Source of the DNA: Candidatus Kerfeldbacteria bacterium
GTDB taxonomy: Bacteria > Patescibacteriota > Patescibacteriia > SBBC01 > JACPUP01
DNA: 25,358 nucleotides
Direction of reading: 5' to 3'
NCBI GenBank assembly: GCA_016192205.1
Contig: JACPUP010000021.1
Span: forward strand, 1-25,358
In this document: one piece after another, positions 14,427-21,090 of the stretch
How positions within the stretch are numbered: position 1 is the stretch's first letter
Layout of the letters: each line of letters starts with the position of its first letter
The notes under the pieces: generated by a model
Told to the model about the DNA's origin: nothing
Seen by the model: only the letters and a program-made list of their open reading frames with translations
Databases searched by the model: none
Made by a program: the position numbers and the translations under genes

Positions 14427-16874
14427 CTACCCCCGGTTTCCGTAACTCGGAATGACCTTTTCGGCGTCGGCCATTTTGATGGATAGCAATTTCGAGAGGC
14501 CGTCATCGCCCATGGTGACGCCGTAGAGCACTGCCGCGTGCTCCATGGTGGTGCGGTTGTGCGTGATGGTGATGAACTGCGTTTTCTCGGCCAGGTGGGC
14601 GACAATCTTCGCGAAGCGGTGAGAGTTCGCCTCGTCGAGTGCCGCATCCACTTCGTCCAAGATGACGAATGGCGACGGGTTCGCCGCGAGAATGGCCGAG
14701 ATGAGCGCGATGGACGTCAGCGCCCGCTCGCCGCCGGAGAGCATGGCAATGGACTTGAGCTTTTTGCCCGGTGGCGTCGCCTGAATCTCTATTCCTGTGA
14801 CAACCCGATGCGCGGCAGCTTTCGGTGCTCGGCTTTCAGCTTTCGGCTCCTCCCCTTCCTCCTCGTCCTCCGCTTCCTCACCTTCCTCCTCTGGTTCATC
14901 AACCACTGTTTCTCGCACGAGCACCAGCTTCGCGTTCCCGCCGCTGAACAGCGTGCGAAAGTATCGGCTGAACTCGTGGGAAATGGTTTCGAAGGACTCG
15001 TCGAAACGCTTCTTAATGGTAGCGTCGAGATCGGCAATGACCCCGTCGAGTTTCTCCATGGCCTCGGCCAAATCTTCGGCCTGGTGGGACAGAAAATCGT
15101 GACGTTCCTTCGTCTGGTGGAACTCCTGCTCGGTGCTTTCGTCAATGCCGCCGATGAGCTCGAGGTTCTTCTTGAGGCGGTGGATCTCCGCGAGCCGCTG
15201 CTCGGGGTTCGTCGATGGGTCAACGTCCTTCGCGTTGACGGCCGTGCGGATTTTCTCTCGCGTGTCCTCGGGTAACTCCTGATTGAGTTCCCGCTCCAGG
15301 TCTTCGCGGCGGGTGTCGATCTTGGCGAGCTGTACGCGGAATTCGTTCAGGCGGCTGGTGAGGAGGTTGAGCGTCTGCTGCTCGTCGCGGAAGGACTTTT
15401 GCAGGACGAAGAGCCGCTCTTTCTTCTCCTGTTCTTTGCTGTTGAACGAGTTGAGCTCAACCCGCAGCTGCGCCAACCGCTCGTCGATAGTGCTGACTTT
15501 CTGCTCAAGCTCGCGGTGCTGTTTGGCCAGCTCGGATTGAGCTGCGGCCGGCTCTGTCGCAGCCTGGCTCTTCTGCTCGCGTTCCATCCGCTCACGCTCC
15601 TCACGCAAACGGTCGCGTTCCTCGGTGATGGCCTCAAGCCGCGCTTCAGCCCGGGCCAGCTCGGTCGCGAGCTTGAGATGCGTATCCCAAGCGCGGTCAA
15701 GCCCTGACAGGTGCTGGCGGAGCGCGTCCACTGGCAGGGGCGTAGCATCAAGGATCTGTCGAATGTCAGCGTTGAGTCGCTCCTTTTCTTGGCCGACGGT
15801 CGCAATCGCTGTACGTGTTCTCTCGCGCCCGGCAGTCAGTGTCGTATGGGCTTCCTCCAGCACGGCCAGCCGATCCAGCCGTTGCCGGTCTTCGCGCGAG
15901 TAGACCACGACATCGGCCGTGCCTTCCTTCGCGGCGATGAGTTCGAGCTTGCCTTTGATGACCGCGTGTTCCTCGAGCAACCGGTTCTTGCGGTCGATTT
16001 CGTCATTGTACCCCTTCTGGAGTTGCTGGAAGGCGTCAGTCCGCGAGCGCTCGGCCTCGAGCTGCTCGAGTGCCTGCTGGATGACCTTCAAACGCCGGGT
16101 GGCTGCGTCCGCCGTGCGCTGGAGGTCGTCTCGCTGCGTGGCAACTCCGTCGTGCTCGTTGCGGTTGCCGGTGAGCAGGGTCGCGTAGTAGCTAACCTGG
16201 TGCCTCCGCAGTTCGGCTTCGACGTCGGCCCGCCGCTCGAGCCGTTTGACTTGGCGGGTGAGCGAGCGCAAACGAGGGCTGATTTCTTGCAGGAGCAGTT
16301 CGACGCGGCTTAAGTTTTCGCGGGTCTGCGCGAGTTTGTGGAGTGACTGGTCACGCTTCATCTGGTACTGCCGCACGCCGGCCGCGTCCTCAAACAACTC
16401 TTTGCGCTGTTCCGGCGTCGAATTCAAAAACGACTCGACCATGCCCTGGCCAATCACGCTGTACGTTTTCTGACCGAAGTTCGACTGGGCCAACAGCATG
16501 AGAATGTCTTGGAGGCGCGCAGGTTTCTTGTTGATGAGGTACTCACCCTCACCCGACCGGTAGACTCGGCGCGTCAGCACGACCTCGGAGTGGTCGATCG
16601 GCGCGCGGCGGTCGCTGTTGTCCAACCACATCGAAACCTCGGCCATGGACAGCCGCGATTTCTTCGTCGAACCGGCGAAGATGACGTCCTCACTCCGCTT
16701 CCCGCGCAGCAGCTTAGCTGATTGCTCGCCTAAGACCCAGCGAACCGCATCGGCCACGTTCGATTTGCCTGACCCGTTCGGCCCGACGATGGCCGTCAAC
16801 CCGCGCGGGAACTCCAAGACCACCTTTTTCGCAAAGGACTTGAAGCCGTTGAGTTCGAGTTTGGAGAGATGCAT
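14427..16874 (-). CDS. smc: SMC ATPase, short and hinge-less
   Basis: An 815-residue chromosome-segregation SMC-type ABC ATPase. N-terminal head: Walker A GPNGSGKS (31-38), Q-loop region and SNFGQKTYSVIGQGMVESF. C-terminal head: signature LSGGERA (712-718), Walker B FVILDEVD (736-743) and D-loop ALDEAN. Between them ~400 residues are coiled coil. Ordinary bacterial SMC is ~1150-1190 residues with a ~150-residue globular hinge in the middle; here residues ~310-400 hold only AAKEGTADVVVYSRED and DATPLPVDALRQHL and no hinge-like fold. The head also has an acidic insert (~658-690: Glu/Asp-rich then PKAESRAPKAAAHR), part of which is encoded by a GAAAGC-type word repeat. ATG 16874 has no Shine-Dalgarno. 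No scpA/scpB is in the window. A Rad50-like role is less likely because no CxxC zinc hook is present. Confidence 0.85.
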   Translation of the reverse strand: MHLSKLELNGFKSFAKKVVLEFPRGLTAIVGPNGSGKSNVADAVRWVLGEQSAKLLRGKRSEDVIFAGSTKKSRLSMAEVSMWLDNSDRRAPIDHSEVVLTRRVYRSGEGEYLINKKPARLQDILMLLAQSNFGQKTYSVIGQGMVESFLNSTPEQRKELFEDAAGVRQYQMKRDQSLHKLAQTRENLSRVELLLQEISPRLRSLTRQVKRLERRADVEAELRRHQVSYYATLLTGNRNEHDGVATQRDDLQRTADAATRRLKVIQQALEQLEAERSRTDAFQQLQKGYNDEIDRKNRLLEEHAVIKGKLELIAAKEGTADVVVYSREDRQRLDRLAVLEEAHTTLTAGRERTRTAIATVGQEKERLNADIRQILDATPLPVDALRQHLSGLDRAWDTHLKLATELARAEARLEAITEERDRLREERERMEREQKSQAATEPAAAQSELAKQHRELEQKVSTIDERLAQLRVELNSFNSKEQEKKERLFVLQKSFRDEQQTLNLLTSRLNEFRVQLAKIDTRREDLERELNQELPEDTREKIRTAVNAKDVDPSTNPEQRLAEIHRLKKNLELIGGIDESTEQEFHQTKERHDFLSHQAEDLAEAMEKLDGVIADLDATIKKRFDESFETISHEFSRYFRTLFSGGNAKLVLVRETVVDEPEEEGEEAEDEEEGEEPKAESRAPKAAAHRVVTGIEIQATPPGKKLKSIAMLSGGERALTSIALISAILAANPSPFVILDEVDAALDEANSHRFAKIVAHLAEKTQFITITHNRTTMEHAAVLYGVTMGDDGLSKLLSIKMADAEKVIPSYGNRG

Positions 16875-16880
16875 GACGCT

Positions 16881-16967
16881 GGTAGTAGGAGAGTAGGTAA
16901 GTAGGCTTGTAGCATTCCAGGCTGTCGTCGCACGCTCACACCAGCCTACCGACCTACGAGGCTACTG
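16881..16967. repeat. Degenerate GTAGG inverted repeat in the smc leader
   Basis: Arm 16881-16913 iterates GTAGGA/GTAGGT/GTAGGC; arm 16943-16967 is CCTACC/CCTACG/GCTACTGC. It would fold in the 5' leader of the smc mRNA. Confidence 0.6.
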
Positions 16968-16983
16968 CCCTTCCGTCGAGAGC

Positions 16984-16992
16984 ATTTTACCA
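16984..16992 (-). promoter_or_regulatory. Extended -10 promoter of smc
   Basis: Minus strand TGGTAAAAT. No good -35 at 17 bases (TTCTCG). It would give a ~100-base leader spanning the GTAGG inverted repeat. Confidence 0.4.
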
Positions 16993-17021
16993 TGCCGCGC
17001 ACTCTTCGAGAACAGAAAACA

Positions 17022-17046
17022 GGGGGCAGGAAGATTTCCTACCCCC
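17022..17046 (-). terminator. Rho-independent terminator of upp and the 95-aa gene
   Basis: Stem GGGGG.AGGAA/TTCCT.CCCCC with a three-base loop and one mismatch, followed on the minus strand by TGTTTTCTGTTC. Confidence 0.75.
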
Positions 17047-17074
17047 GACCCGAGCGACCTGCCCCTGGATCAGA

Positions 17075-17362
17075 TCAGCCCGAGTGATCCACGTCCGGTC
17101 GGATGCGCTCGTAGCCGTTGAGCGGGACATCGGCGGGTAGCGTCACTGCTTCGCCAGTATCCCGGCTCACCCCGACGCCGACGACATCGTGGTACCCGAC
17201 GGTGTCCGGATCCTTGTTCGGCCGCAGGCAGAGGTCATCTACCCACCCGCCATCCTCCGGTCTGGCGGTTTCGACCACGAACCGATAGGCGTCCGGCTCT
17301 TCGACCGCCCCCGGGTACTGCGCCGCGATGCTGCCGACCGTCAGCTCCCGTTCTGCTTCCAT
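17075..17362 (-). CDS. Unknown 95-aa protein downstream of upp
   Basis: A small acidic protein of unknown family. It reads as compact alpha/beta: ELTVGSIAAQYPGAVEEPDAY, FVVETARPEDGGWVDDLCL, then YHDVVGVGVSRDTGEAVTL, ending in a Pro/Asp-rich tail. No signal peptide or membrane helix. The ATG at 17362 has GGGGAGGA ~5 bases upstream; a GTG one codon earlier is possible. It lies 45 bases after the upp stop and is read from the upp promoter, with the terminator 28 bases after its stop, so it is co-transcribed with upp. Its place there might suggest a link to nucleotide salvage, but nothing in the sequence shows it. Confidence 0.65.
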   Translation of the reverse strand: MEAERELTVGSIAAQYPGAVEEPDAYRFVVETARPEDGGWVDDLCLRPNKDPDTVGYHDVVGVGVSRDTGEAVTLPADVPLNGYERIRPDVDHSG

Positions 17363-17407
17363 CACAGTCCTCCCCTCACTGATTCGTTCGACGGACGTTT
17401 GAGCATT

Positions 17408-18169
17408 TCAGGCCGCCAGGACATCTTCTTCGATGCTCTCGGTCCCGTTGTACCGGTCGCCGAAGTCCCCACAGCCGGGGACGATGTATCCCCGCGCGTT
17501 GAGGATGGGGTCGAGTGCCGCAGTCACGATACGGACATCCGGATGCGCAGCCTTGAGCCGTAGGATCCCCGGCGCCGAGGCGAAGATGCAGACGAGCGTG
17601 ATGCGCTTGACGCCCTCGTGCTTGAGATCGCTGACGACGTAGAGCGCCGACCCGCCCGTGGCAAACATCGGATCGACGATGCACACCTCGCGACCTACGA
17701 TCTCGGGCGGCAGCGAACGCTTGTAGAGCTCGGGTTCGAGCGTCTCATCGTTCCGCTTGATGCCGTACGTTGCGACCCGACTCTTCGGCAGCAGCCGGAG
17801 TGCCGGATCCTTGAACGCATCGCCGGCGCGCAGGATGACTGCCCAGTCCACCGAGTCCGACGTCAGCTTCTGCGTCGGCGTGAGAAGCGGGTTGTCCCGC
17901 AAACCGTGAACGGACGGCGTCCGTTCACGGGACAAAGGCAACGTCCGCGTTGCCTCCCACAACAGCGCCTGGCAGGCGGTGCGGGTGTAGCGACGGAACT
18001 TCGCCGGCAGTGTCCGCCGATCCCGCAACACACGGATGACATCCGCCAGGATCGGGTGTTCCACGACTGTGACGCGGTCAGCCGCGCGGCAATAGTCGTC
18101 CCACGCGCACATGTTCTCGGGGTACGCCCCGTTGAACGCATCGACATCGTCATGCGAGAAAATCTGCAT
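17408..18169 (-). CDS. upp: Uracil phosphoribosyltransferase
   Basis: A 253-residue enzyme that converts uracil and PRPP to UMP (pyrimidine salvage). The PRPP-binding motif is VCIVDPMFATGG (162-173; usually VDPMLATGGS) and the uracil-binding segment GYIVPGCGDFGDRYNGT (227-243) is close to the family GYIVPGLGDAGDRxxGT. Earlier UPRT features are VVEHPILADVIRVLRD (35-50) and VDWAVILRAGDAF (107-119). About 35 extra residues at the N-terminus and a Leu-to-Phe change in the PRPP loop make it longer and more divergent than typical (~208 residues). The ATG at 18169 follows AGGAGG by 7 bases. It is first in a two-gene unit (promoter 18233-18261, terminator 17022-17046). Confidence 0.9.
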   Translation of the reverse strand: MQIFSHDDVDAFNGAYPENMCAWDDYCRAADRVTVVEHPILADVIRVLRDRRTLPAKFRRYTRTACQALLWEATRTLPLSRERTPSVHGLRDNPLLTPTQKLTSDSVDWAVILRAGDAFKDPALRLLPKSRVATYGIKRNDETLEPELYKRSLPPEIVGREVCIVDPMFATGGSALYVVSDLKHEGVKRITLVCIFASAPGILRLKAAHPDVRIVTAALDPILNARGYIVPGCGDFGDRYNGTESIEEDVLAA

Positions 18170-18232
18170 TCCTCTTCCTCCTGCGGGGAATCGAGTGGCT
18201 CGCGCTGATTGTTCTGGTGCGAAACTGACGGC

Positions 18233-18261
18233 AGGGTACGCGCTCGGCCAAAAAGAGTCAA
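18233..18261 (-). promoter_or_regulatory. Promoter of upp
   Basis: Minus strand TTGACT (18256-18261), 17 bases, TACCCT (18233-18238). Leader of ~55 bases with AGGAGG. Confidence 0.5.
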
Positions 18262-18283
18262 TACGAGAAAATCTCCAGTCGAA

Positions 18284-18769
18284 CTATCGCAACGTCTCGT
18301 ACAAGAACAATCCGACAATAGCGATCCCTACCGCCACCTTCACAATAGTACCGCCGAGGAAGCCCACCACCTGATACCGCTTGGCCCGGTAGGTGAACGC
18401 CGCATCGTGCCCGCGGACGACCTCGGCGACGACTGCGCCCAAGATGGGCCCGGCGATGAGCGCGTAGAACAGCCCGAAGAGCGACCCCACCAGGCCGCCG
18501 ACGATCGCTCCGAAAATGGTCCAAAGGCTGGCGCGGAATCTCTTCCCACCCCAGAGTGCCGTCAGGTAATCGAGGAAGATGGTGGCGAGTACGAGGAGCG
18601 ACGCAAACACGAGGAACGAGTTGTCGATGACGGTAAAGTCGGTCACCAGGCCATAAAAAAAGACGCCGAGCCAGATGAGGGGCATCGACGGAATGAAGGG
18701 AAGGAAGATGCCGACCATGCCGGCCAGCATGATGAGGAGGGCAAAGGCGAAGTAGAGGGGTTGCTCCAT
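18284..18769 (-). CDS. DUF456 membrane protein
   Basis: A 161-residue DUF456-family integral membrane protein of unknown function. Hydrophobic helices lie near residues 7-27, 30-62 (two), 77-100 and 138-156, with glycine-rich membrane motifs (GAIVGGLVGSLFG; IAGPILGAVVAE) typical of the family. The start ATG at 18769 is one base after the rnc stop (TGACATG), so it is translated after rnc, probably by re-initiation. It ends the rpmF-nusB-rnc cluster; the next gene, upp, has its own promoter. The frame is open to 18850, but that segment is the rnc sequence in another frame. Confidence 0.82.
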   Translation of the reverse strand: MEQPLYFAFALLIMLAGMVGIFLPFIPSMPLIWLGVFFYGLVTDFTVIDNSFLVFASLLVLATIFLDYLTALWGGKRFRASLWTIFGAIVGGLVGSLFGLFYALIAGPILGAVVAEVVRGHDAAFTYRAKRYQVVGFLGGTIVKVAVGIAIVGLFLYETLR

Positions 18770-18770
18770 G

Positions 18771-19463
18771 TCACCAGCCTCTCTTGTCGAGGGCAGCCTG
18801 GGCGGCCGCCACCTGCGCCTCTTGCTTGGACGACCCCTCGCCGCGCGCAACCTCGTCGCGGCCGAAGAACACGGCCACGCGGAAGTGCTTGGCGTGGTCC
18901 GGTCCGGTTTCCGACATCACCTGGTACGTCGGCGTCACATTGAGCCGTTCCTGACTTTCCTCCTGGAGCTGAGACTTGGGGTCGCGGTAGAGTTTTTGCT
19001 CAAGAATCGCCGGCAGCAATGGGACAATGGTCCTCCCAATGAACTGCTCACACGCCGCAAACCCTTGGTCGAGGTAGAGCGCGCCGACGAACGCCTCGTA
19101 GGTATTGGCGAGAATCGACTGGCGCGCCTTGGACTGCTGGTCTTTCGCCTCACCCCTCGAGAGCAGGAGGTAGGAATCAAAATCGAGCGATTCAGCGACG
19201 TCAGCCAGCGTGCGCGCGTTCACCAAACTCGAGCGCCAGTTGGTCAGCTCGCCTTCGGGATTCTGGTACGTTTTGTACAAATATTCCGTAACGACGAGCT
19301 CGAGCACGGCGTCGCCGAGAAACTCGAGTCGCTCGTTATGCCCGAGCGGAAAACGTGGGTTCTCGTTGATGTACGACCGGTGCACGAAGGCCTGGGTGAG
19401 CAGGTCCTGGTCCTGAAACGTCAGGCCGAGCTTCTTGAGGAGTGGGGCAAAGGATTTACGCAT
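18771..19463 (-). CDS. rnc: Ribonuclease III
   Basis: A 230-residue endonuclease that cuts double-stranded RNA in rRNA processing and mRNA decay. The catalytic signature NERLEFLGD (43-51) and the second acidic patch ANTYEAFVGALYLD (119-132, catalytic Glu123) are present. A C-terminal double-stranded RNA-binding domain follows (~155-228), with EGSSKQEAQVAAAQAAL. Length is standard. ATG 19463 lies 15 bases after nusB with no Shine-Dalgarno. It is third in rpmF-nusB-rnc-DUF456. Next to two structured RNA candidates and with its own dsRNA substrate preference, it could process them, but this is inference. Confidence 0.95.
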   Translation of the reverse strand: MRKSFAPLLKKLGLTFQDQDLLTQAFVHRSYINENPRFPLGHNERLEFLGDAVLELVVTEYLYKTYQNPEGELTNWRSSLVNARTLADVAESLDFDSYLLLSRGEAKDQQSKARQSILANTYEAFVGALYLDQGFAACEQFIGRTIVPLLPAILEQKLYRDPKSQLQEESQERLNVTPTYQVMSETGPDHAKHFRVAVFFGRDEVARGEGSSKQEAQVAAAQAALDKRGW

Positions 19464-19478
19464 AGGCAGTGGCAGCTA

Positions 19479-19970
19479 TCAGCCCCCGGCTTCCGGCTTC
19501 CCGCCCTCGTCCTTTGGTGGCTGGTTGCCGGCAGCCGACGACTGACGGCCATCGCCAGATTCCATGTCTTTGTAAATGGCCCCGAGCACGCCGTTCACAA
19601 ATCGGCCTGACGAGTCGCCGCCGAACGTCTTGGCCAACTCGATGGCCTCATTAATGGCCACCTTCGGAGGGATGTCCGGCGCGTACTTCAACTCGTAAAT
19701 GCCGATCCGCAGCACGTTGCGGTCCACCATGGTGATCTGCTCGAGCGGCCAGGCCGGCGCGTACTTCACGATGAGCGCATCAATATCTGGCACGTGATCA
19801 GCCACACCTTCGACAATCTGCAGGGAAAAATCCGCGTCGGTAAAATCCGGCGCAAACTCCTGCAGGTTCCGTTCGGTCATCGCGCGCCAGGCGTCGGCGG
19901 ACTTCCCATGAAAGTCCCATTGGTACAGCGTCTGGAGTGCGATCGTGCGGGCGAGGTGGCGATTGGCCAT
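19479..19970 (-). CDS. nusB: Transcription antitermination factor NusB
   Basis: NusB binds boxA RNA with S10 for rRNA antitermination. The all-helical fold is recognised by RHLARTIALQTLYQWDF (4-20), PLEQITMVDRNVLRIGIYEL (74-93) and PPKVAINEAIELAKTFGGDSS (101-121) with RFVNGVLGAIYKD. The core ends near residue 136; ~25 more residues (GRQSSAAGNQPPKDEGGKPEAGG) form a low-complexity tail. The DNA encoding it is rich in GGCTTCC/GGCAGC-type words of the AGCTGGC repeat family found in the RNA region at 20740-20960, so the tail looks like repeat expansion into the gene. ATG 19970, no Shine-Dalgarno, 54 bases after rpmF. Confidence 0.93.
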   Translation of the reverse strand: MANRHLARTIALQTLYQWDFHGKSADAWRAMTERNLQEFAPDFTDADFSLQIVEGVADHVPDIDALIVKYAPAWPLEQITMVDRNVLRIGIYELKYAPDIPPKVAINEAIELAKTFGGDSSGRFVNGVLGAIYKDMESGDGRQSSAAGNQPPKDEGGKPEAGG

Positions 19971-20024
19971 GGGTGGAGAATGAACAGCGGAGCAAGGAGC
20001 GAATGAGCGGACGCGGGGGCGACG

Positions 20025-20255
20025 TTATCGGCCCGCCTCTCGCTCCTTCTTCTGCTTGGCTTTCCGCTTCTCAAGCTTCGTGGTCGTGTGAATGACCTCG
20101 CGGCCACGGTAGTAGCCGCAGTGCGGACAGGCGCGGTGGGGCACCTTGAGTTTCTTGCAATGGTCGCACGGGATAAGCCGCGACGCGTGGAGCGCAAAAT
20201 GGCTGGCGCGCCGACGCTTGGAGCTTCGCGTATTCCGTTTGGCAGGAAGGCCCAT
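20025..20255 (-). CDS. rpmF: 50S ribosomal protein L32
   Basis: A 76-residue L32, a small 50S protein with a zinc ribbon. The N-terminal basic segment MGLPAKRNTRSSKRRRASHFAL is typical; four cysteines at 30, 33, 43 and 46 (CDHCKK, CPHCGYYRGREV) form the zinc site. The C-terminus is a Lys/Arg/Glu-rich helix longer than in E. coli. The ATG at 20255 (MGLPAK) is chosen over the upstream frame to 20294 from family starts; there is no Shine-Dalgarno, and the promoter at 20266-20294 would put the start of transcription about three bases before the ATG. Confidence 0.95.
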   Translation of the reverse strand: MGLPAKRNTRSSKRRRASHFALHASRLIPCDHCKKLKVPHRACPHCGYYRGREVIHTTTKLEKRKAKQKKEREAGR

Positions 20256-20265
20256 GGGCGCATGC

Positions 20266-20294
20266 AGGATAGCGGATAATGCAATGAAAGACAA
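20266..20294 (-). promoter_or_regulatory. Promoter of rpmF-nusB-rnc, giving a near-leaderless mRNA
   Basis: Minus strand TTGTCT (20289-20294), 17 bases, TATCCT (20266-20271). Ten bases separate the -10 from the rpmF ATG. Confidence 0.5.
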
Positions 20295-20334
20295 GTCGAG
20301 AGACCCCAGAGATGGGGATGTGAAAATGAAAGGA

Positions 20335-20409
20335 GGGTAGGGCTGTAGGTTGTAGGCGGGTAGGCCGGAACGTTTTCTTCCTACCGACCTACAATCCTAC
20401 CTGGCTACC
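20335..20409. repeat. Degenerate GTAGG inverted repeat
   Basis: Arm 20335-20364 (GGTAGGGCTGTAGGTTGTAGG..GTAGG) and arm 20380-20409 (CCTACCGACCTACAATCCTACC..CTACC). It lies between the RNA terminator at 20424-20438 and the rpmF promoter. Confidence 0.65.
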
Positions 20410-20423
20410 GGCCTTATAAGAAA

Positions 20424-20438
20424 AGGCCCCGAAGGCCT
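20424..20438 (-). terminator. Terminator of the ~635-nt RNA
   Basis: Minus strand AGGCC-TTCGG-GGCCT followed by TTTTCTTAT. Confidence 0.7.
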
Positions 20439-20744
20439 CCATGGGTCAAAGCCAGAGCAACTCGCGTGGAAAAGAAGAGCGTGAGCCCAGGTGTGCGACA
20501 CGCTGGACTCACGCGGGCGAGAGGACTCCGACGGGCTGCAGAGGACGCCCGTGCAACCGCCGCGGCGCGTCAAGTATCCAACACTGTTCGCCGCGGTTGT
20601 GGGGGAGCACTCTCTCGCTGGGTGCAATGATAGGGACGGGCAGGTCGGCCCCGGTCACCGGGAAGAGGGGGTCGCAGAGGTTGTACTCGCCTTTGGACCC
20701 CCCGAGACCTCGAGTGACGCGGGAACCAACCTGCCTTTTCAAGC

Positions 20745-20790
20745 TTACTGCTGCCAGCTCTCAGCTGGCAGCCGATTGCTGATAGCTGGG
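20745..20790. repeat. AGCTGGC-family inverted repeat inside the RNA region
   Basis: Plus strand GCTGCCAGCT/AGCTGGCAGC forms a perfect 10-bp stem (20751-20773), flanked by related words (CAGCCGATTGCTGATAGCTGGG). A variant of the same words lies at 20925-20960 (CCGCTGACTGCCGATTGCTGGAAGC). These link domains A-B and B-C. Confidence 0.6.
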
Positions 20791-21053
20791 TGCTGCGGCA
20801 GCGGGGTAGGGGGCAGGTTAGCCGACGCTCTCGGGAAGGGGGAGTCACAAGTCCGAGCCAGCATGGACTCCCCGGACCTCGGGAACGAAGAACCAACCTG
20901 CCCTGAAGGGCTTCCGACTTCCAGATTTCCGCTGACTGCCGATTGCTGGAAGCTGCGAGAGCGGGGTAGGGCTCGTCCCCGGGTAGACTCCCGGACGCTC
21001 TCCCTTGAAGAACGCGGGCAGCAACGAACCCACCCCACAAAAAGCTGATGTGT

Positions 21054-21081
21054 ATCCTAACAAAAAGCAGCCAGCTGTCAA
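21054..21081 (-). promoter_or_regulatory. Promoter of the ~635-nt RNA
   Basis: Minus strand TTGACA (21076-21081), 16 bases, TAGGAT (21054-21059) with the extended TG at the right place (TGTTAGGAT). The predicted start is just before domain A. Confidence 0.6.
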
Positions 21082-21090
21082 TCAGACGTC

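Larger units (their letters stand above)
20413..21047 (-). ncRNA. Candidate structured RNA, ~635 nt, three related domains
   Basis: No credible ORF fits here, but the minus strand has a strong promoter (21054-21081), a terminator with a T-tract (20424-20438), and dense perfect stems. Three domains are each closed by a long stem: A 20963-21036 (13 pairs with a bulge), B 20811-20903 (perfect 9 bp GGGCAGGTT/AACCTGCCC, inner perfect 8-bp stem 20839-20846/20866-20873), and C 20639-20735 (10 pairs, one G-U; inner 7-bp stem 20667-20673/20696-20702). B and C share the 13-mer GGCAGGTTGGTTC; A and B share a 19-mer at 17/19 after their domains and ACGCTCTC-type segments. Three further hairpins follow: 20555-20598, 20533-20550 and 20481-20512. 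RNase P, tmRNA and SRP RNA signatures were not found. Function unknown. Confidence 0.6.

Noticed and set aside
14538..15275. 245-residue plus-strand frame opposite smc
   Set aside because: Antisense shadow; the minus strand encodes SMC head motifs here.
20560..21040. T-box riboswitch, RNase P RNA, tmRNA or SRP RNA
   Set aside because: GGTTGGTTCCCGCG recalls a T-box core, but it is used in a closing stem, no aminoacyl-tRNA synthetase follows, and conserved RNase P, tmRNA and SRP segments are not seen.
20491..21048. A 185-residue plus-strand frame across the RNA region
   Set aside because: Low-complexity, no family motif, no ribosome site, and the DNA is made of perfect stems; better explained as structured RNA on the minus strand.
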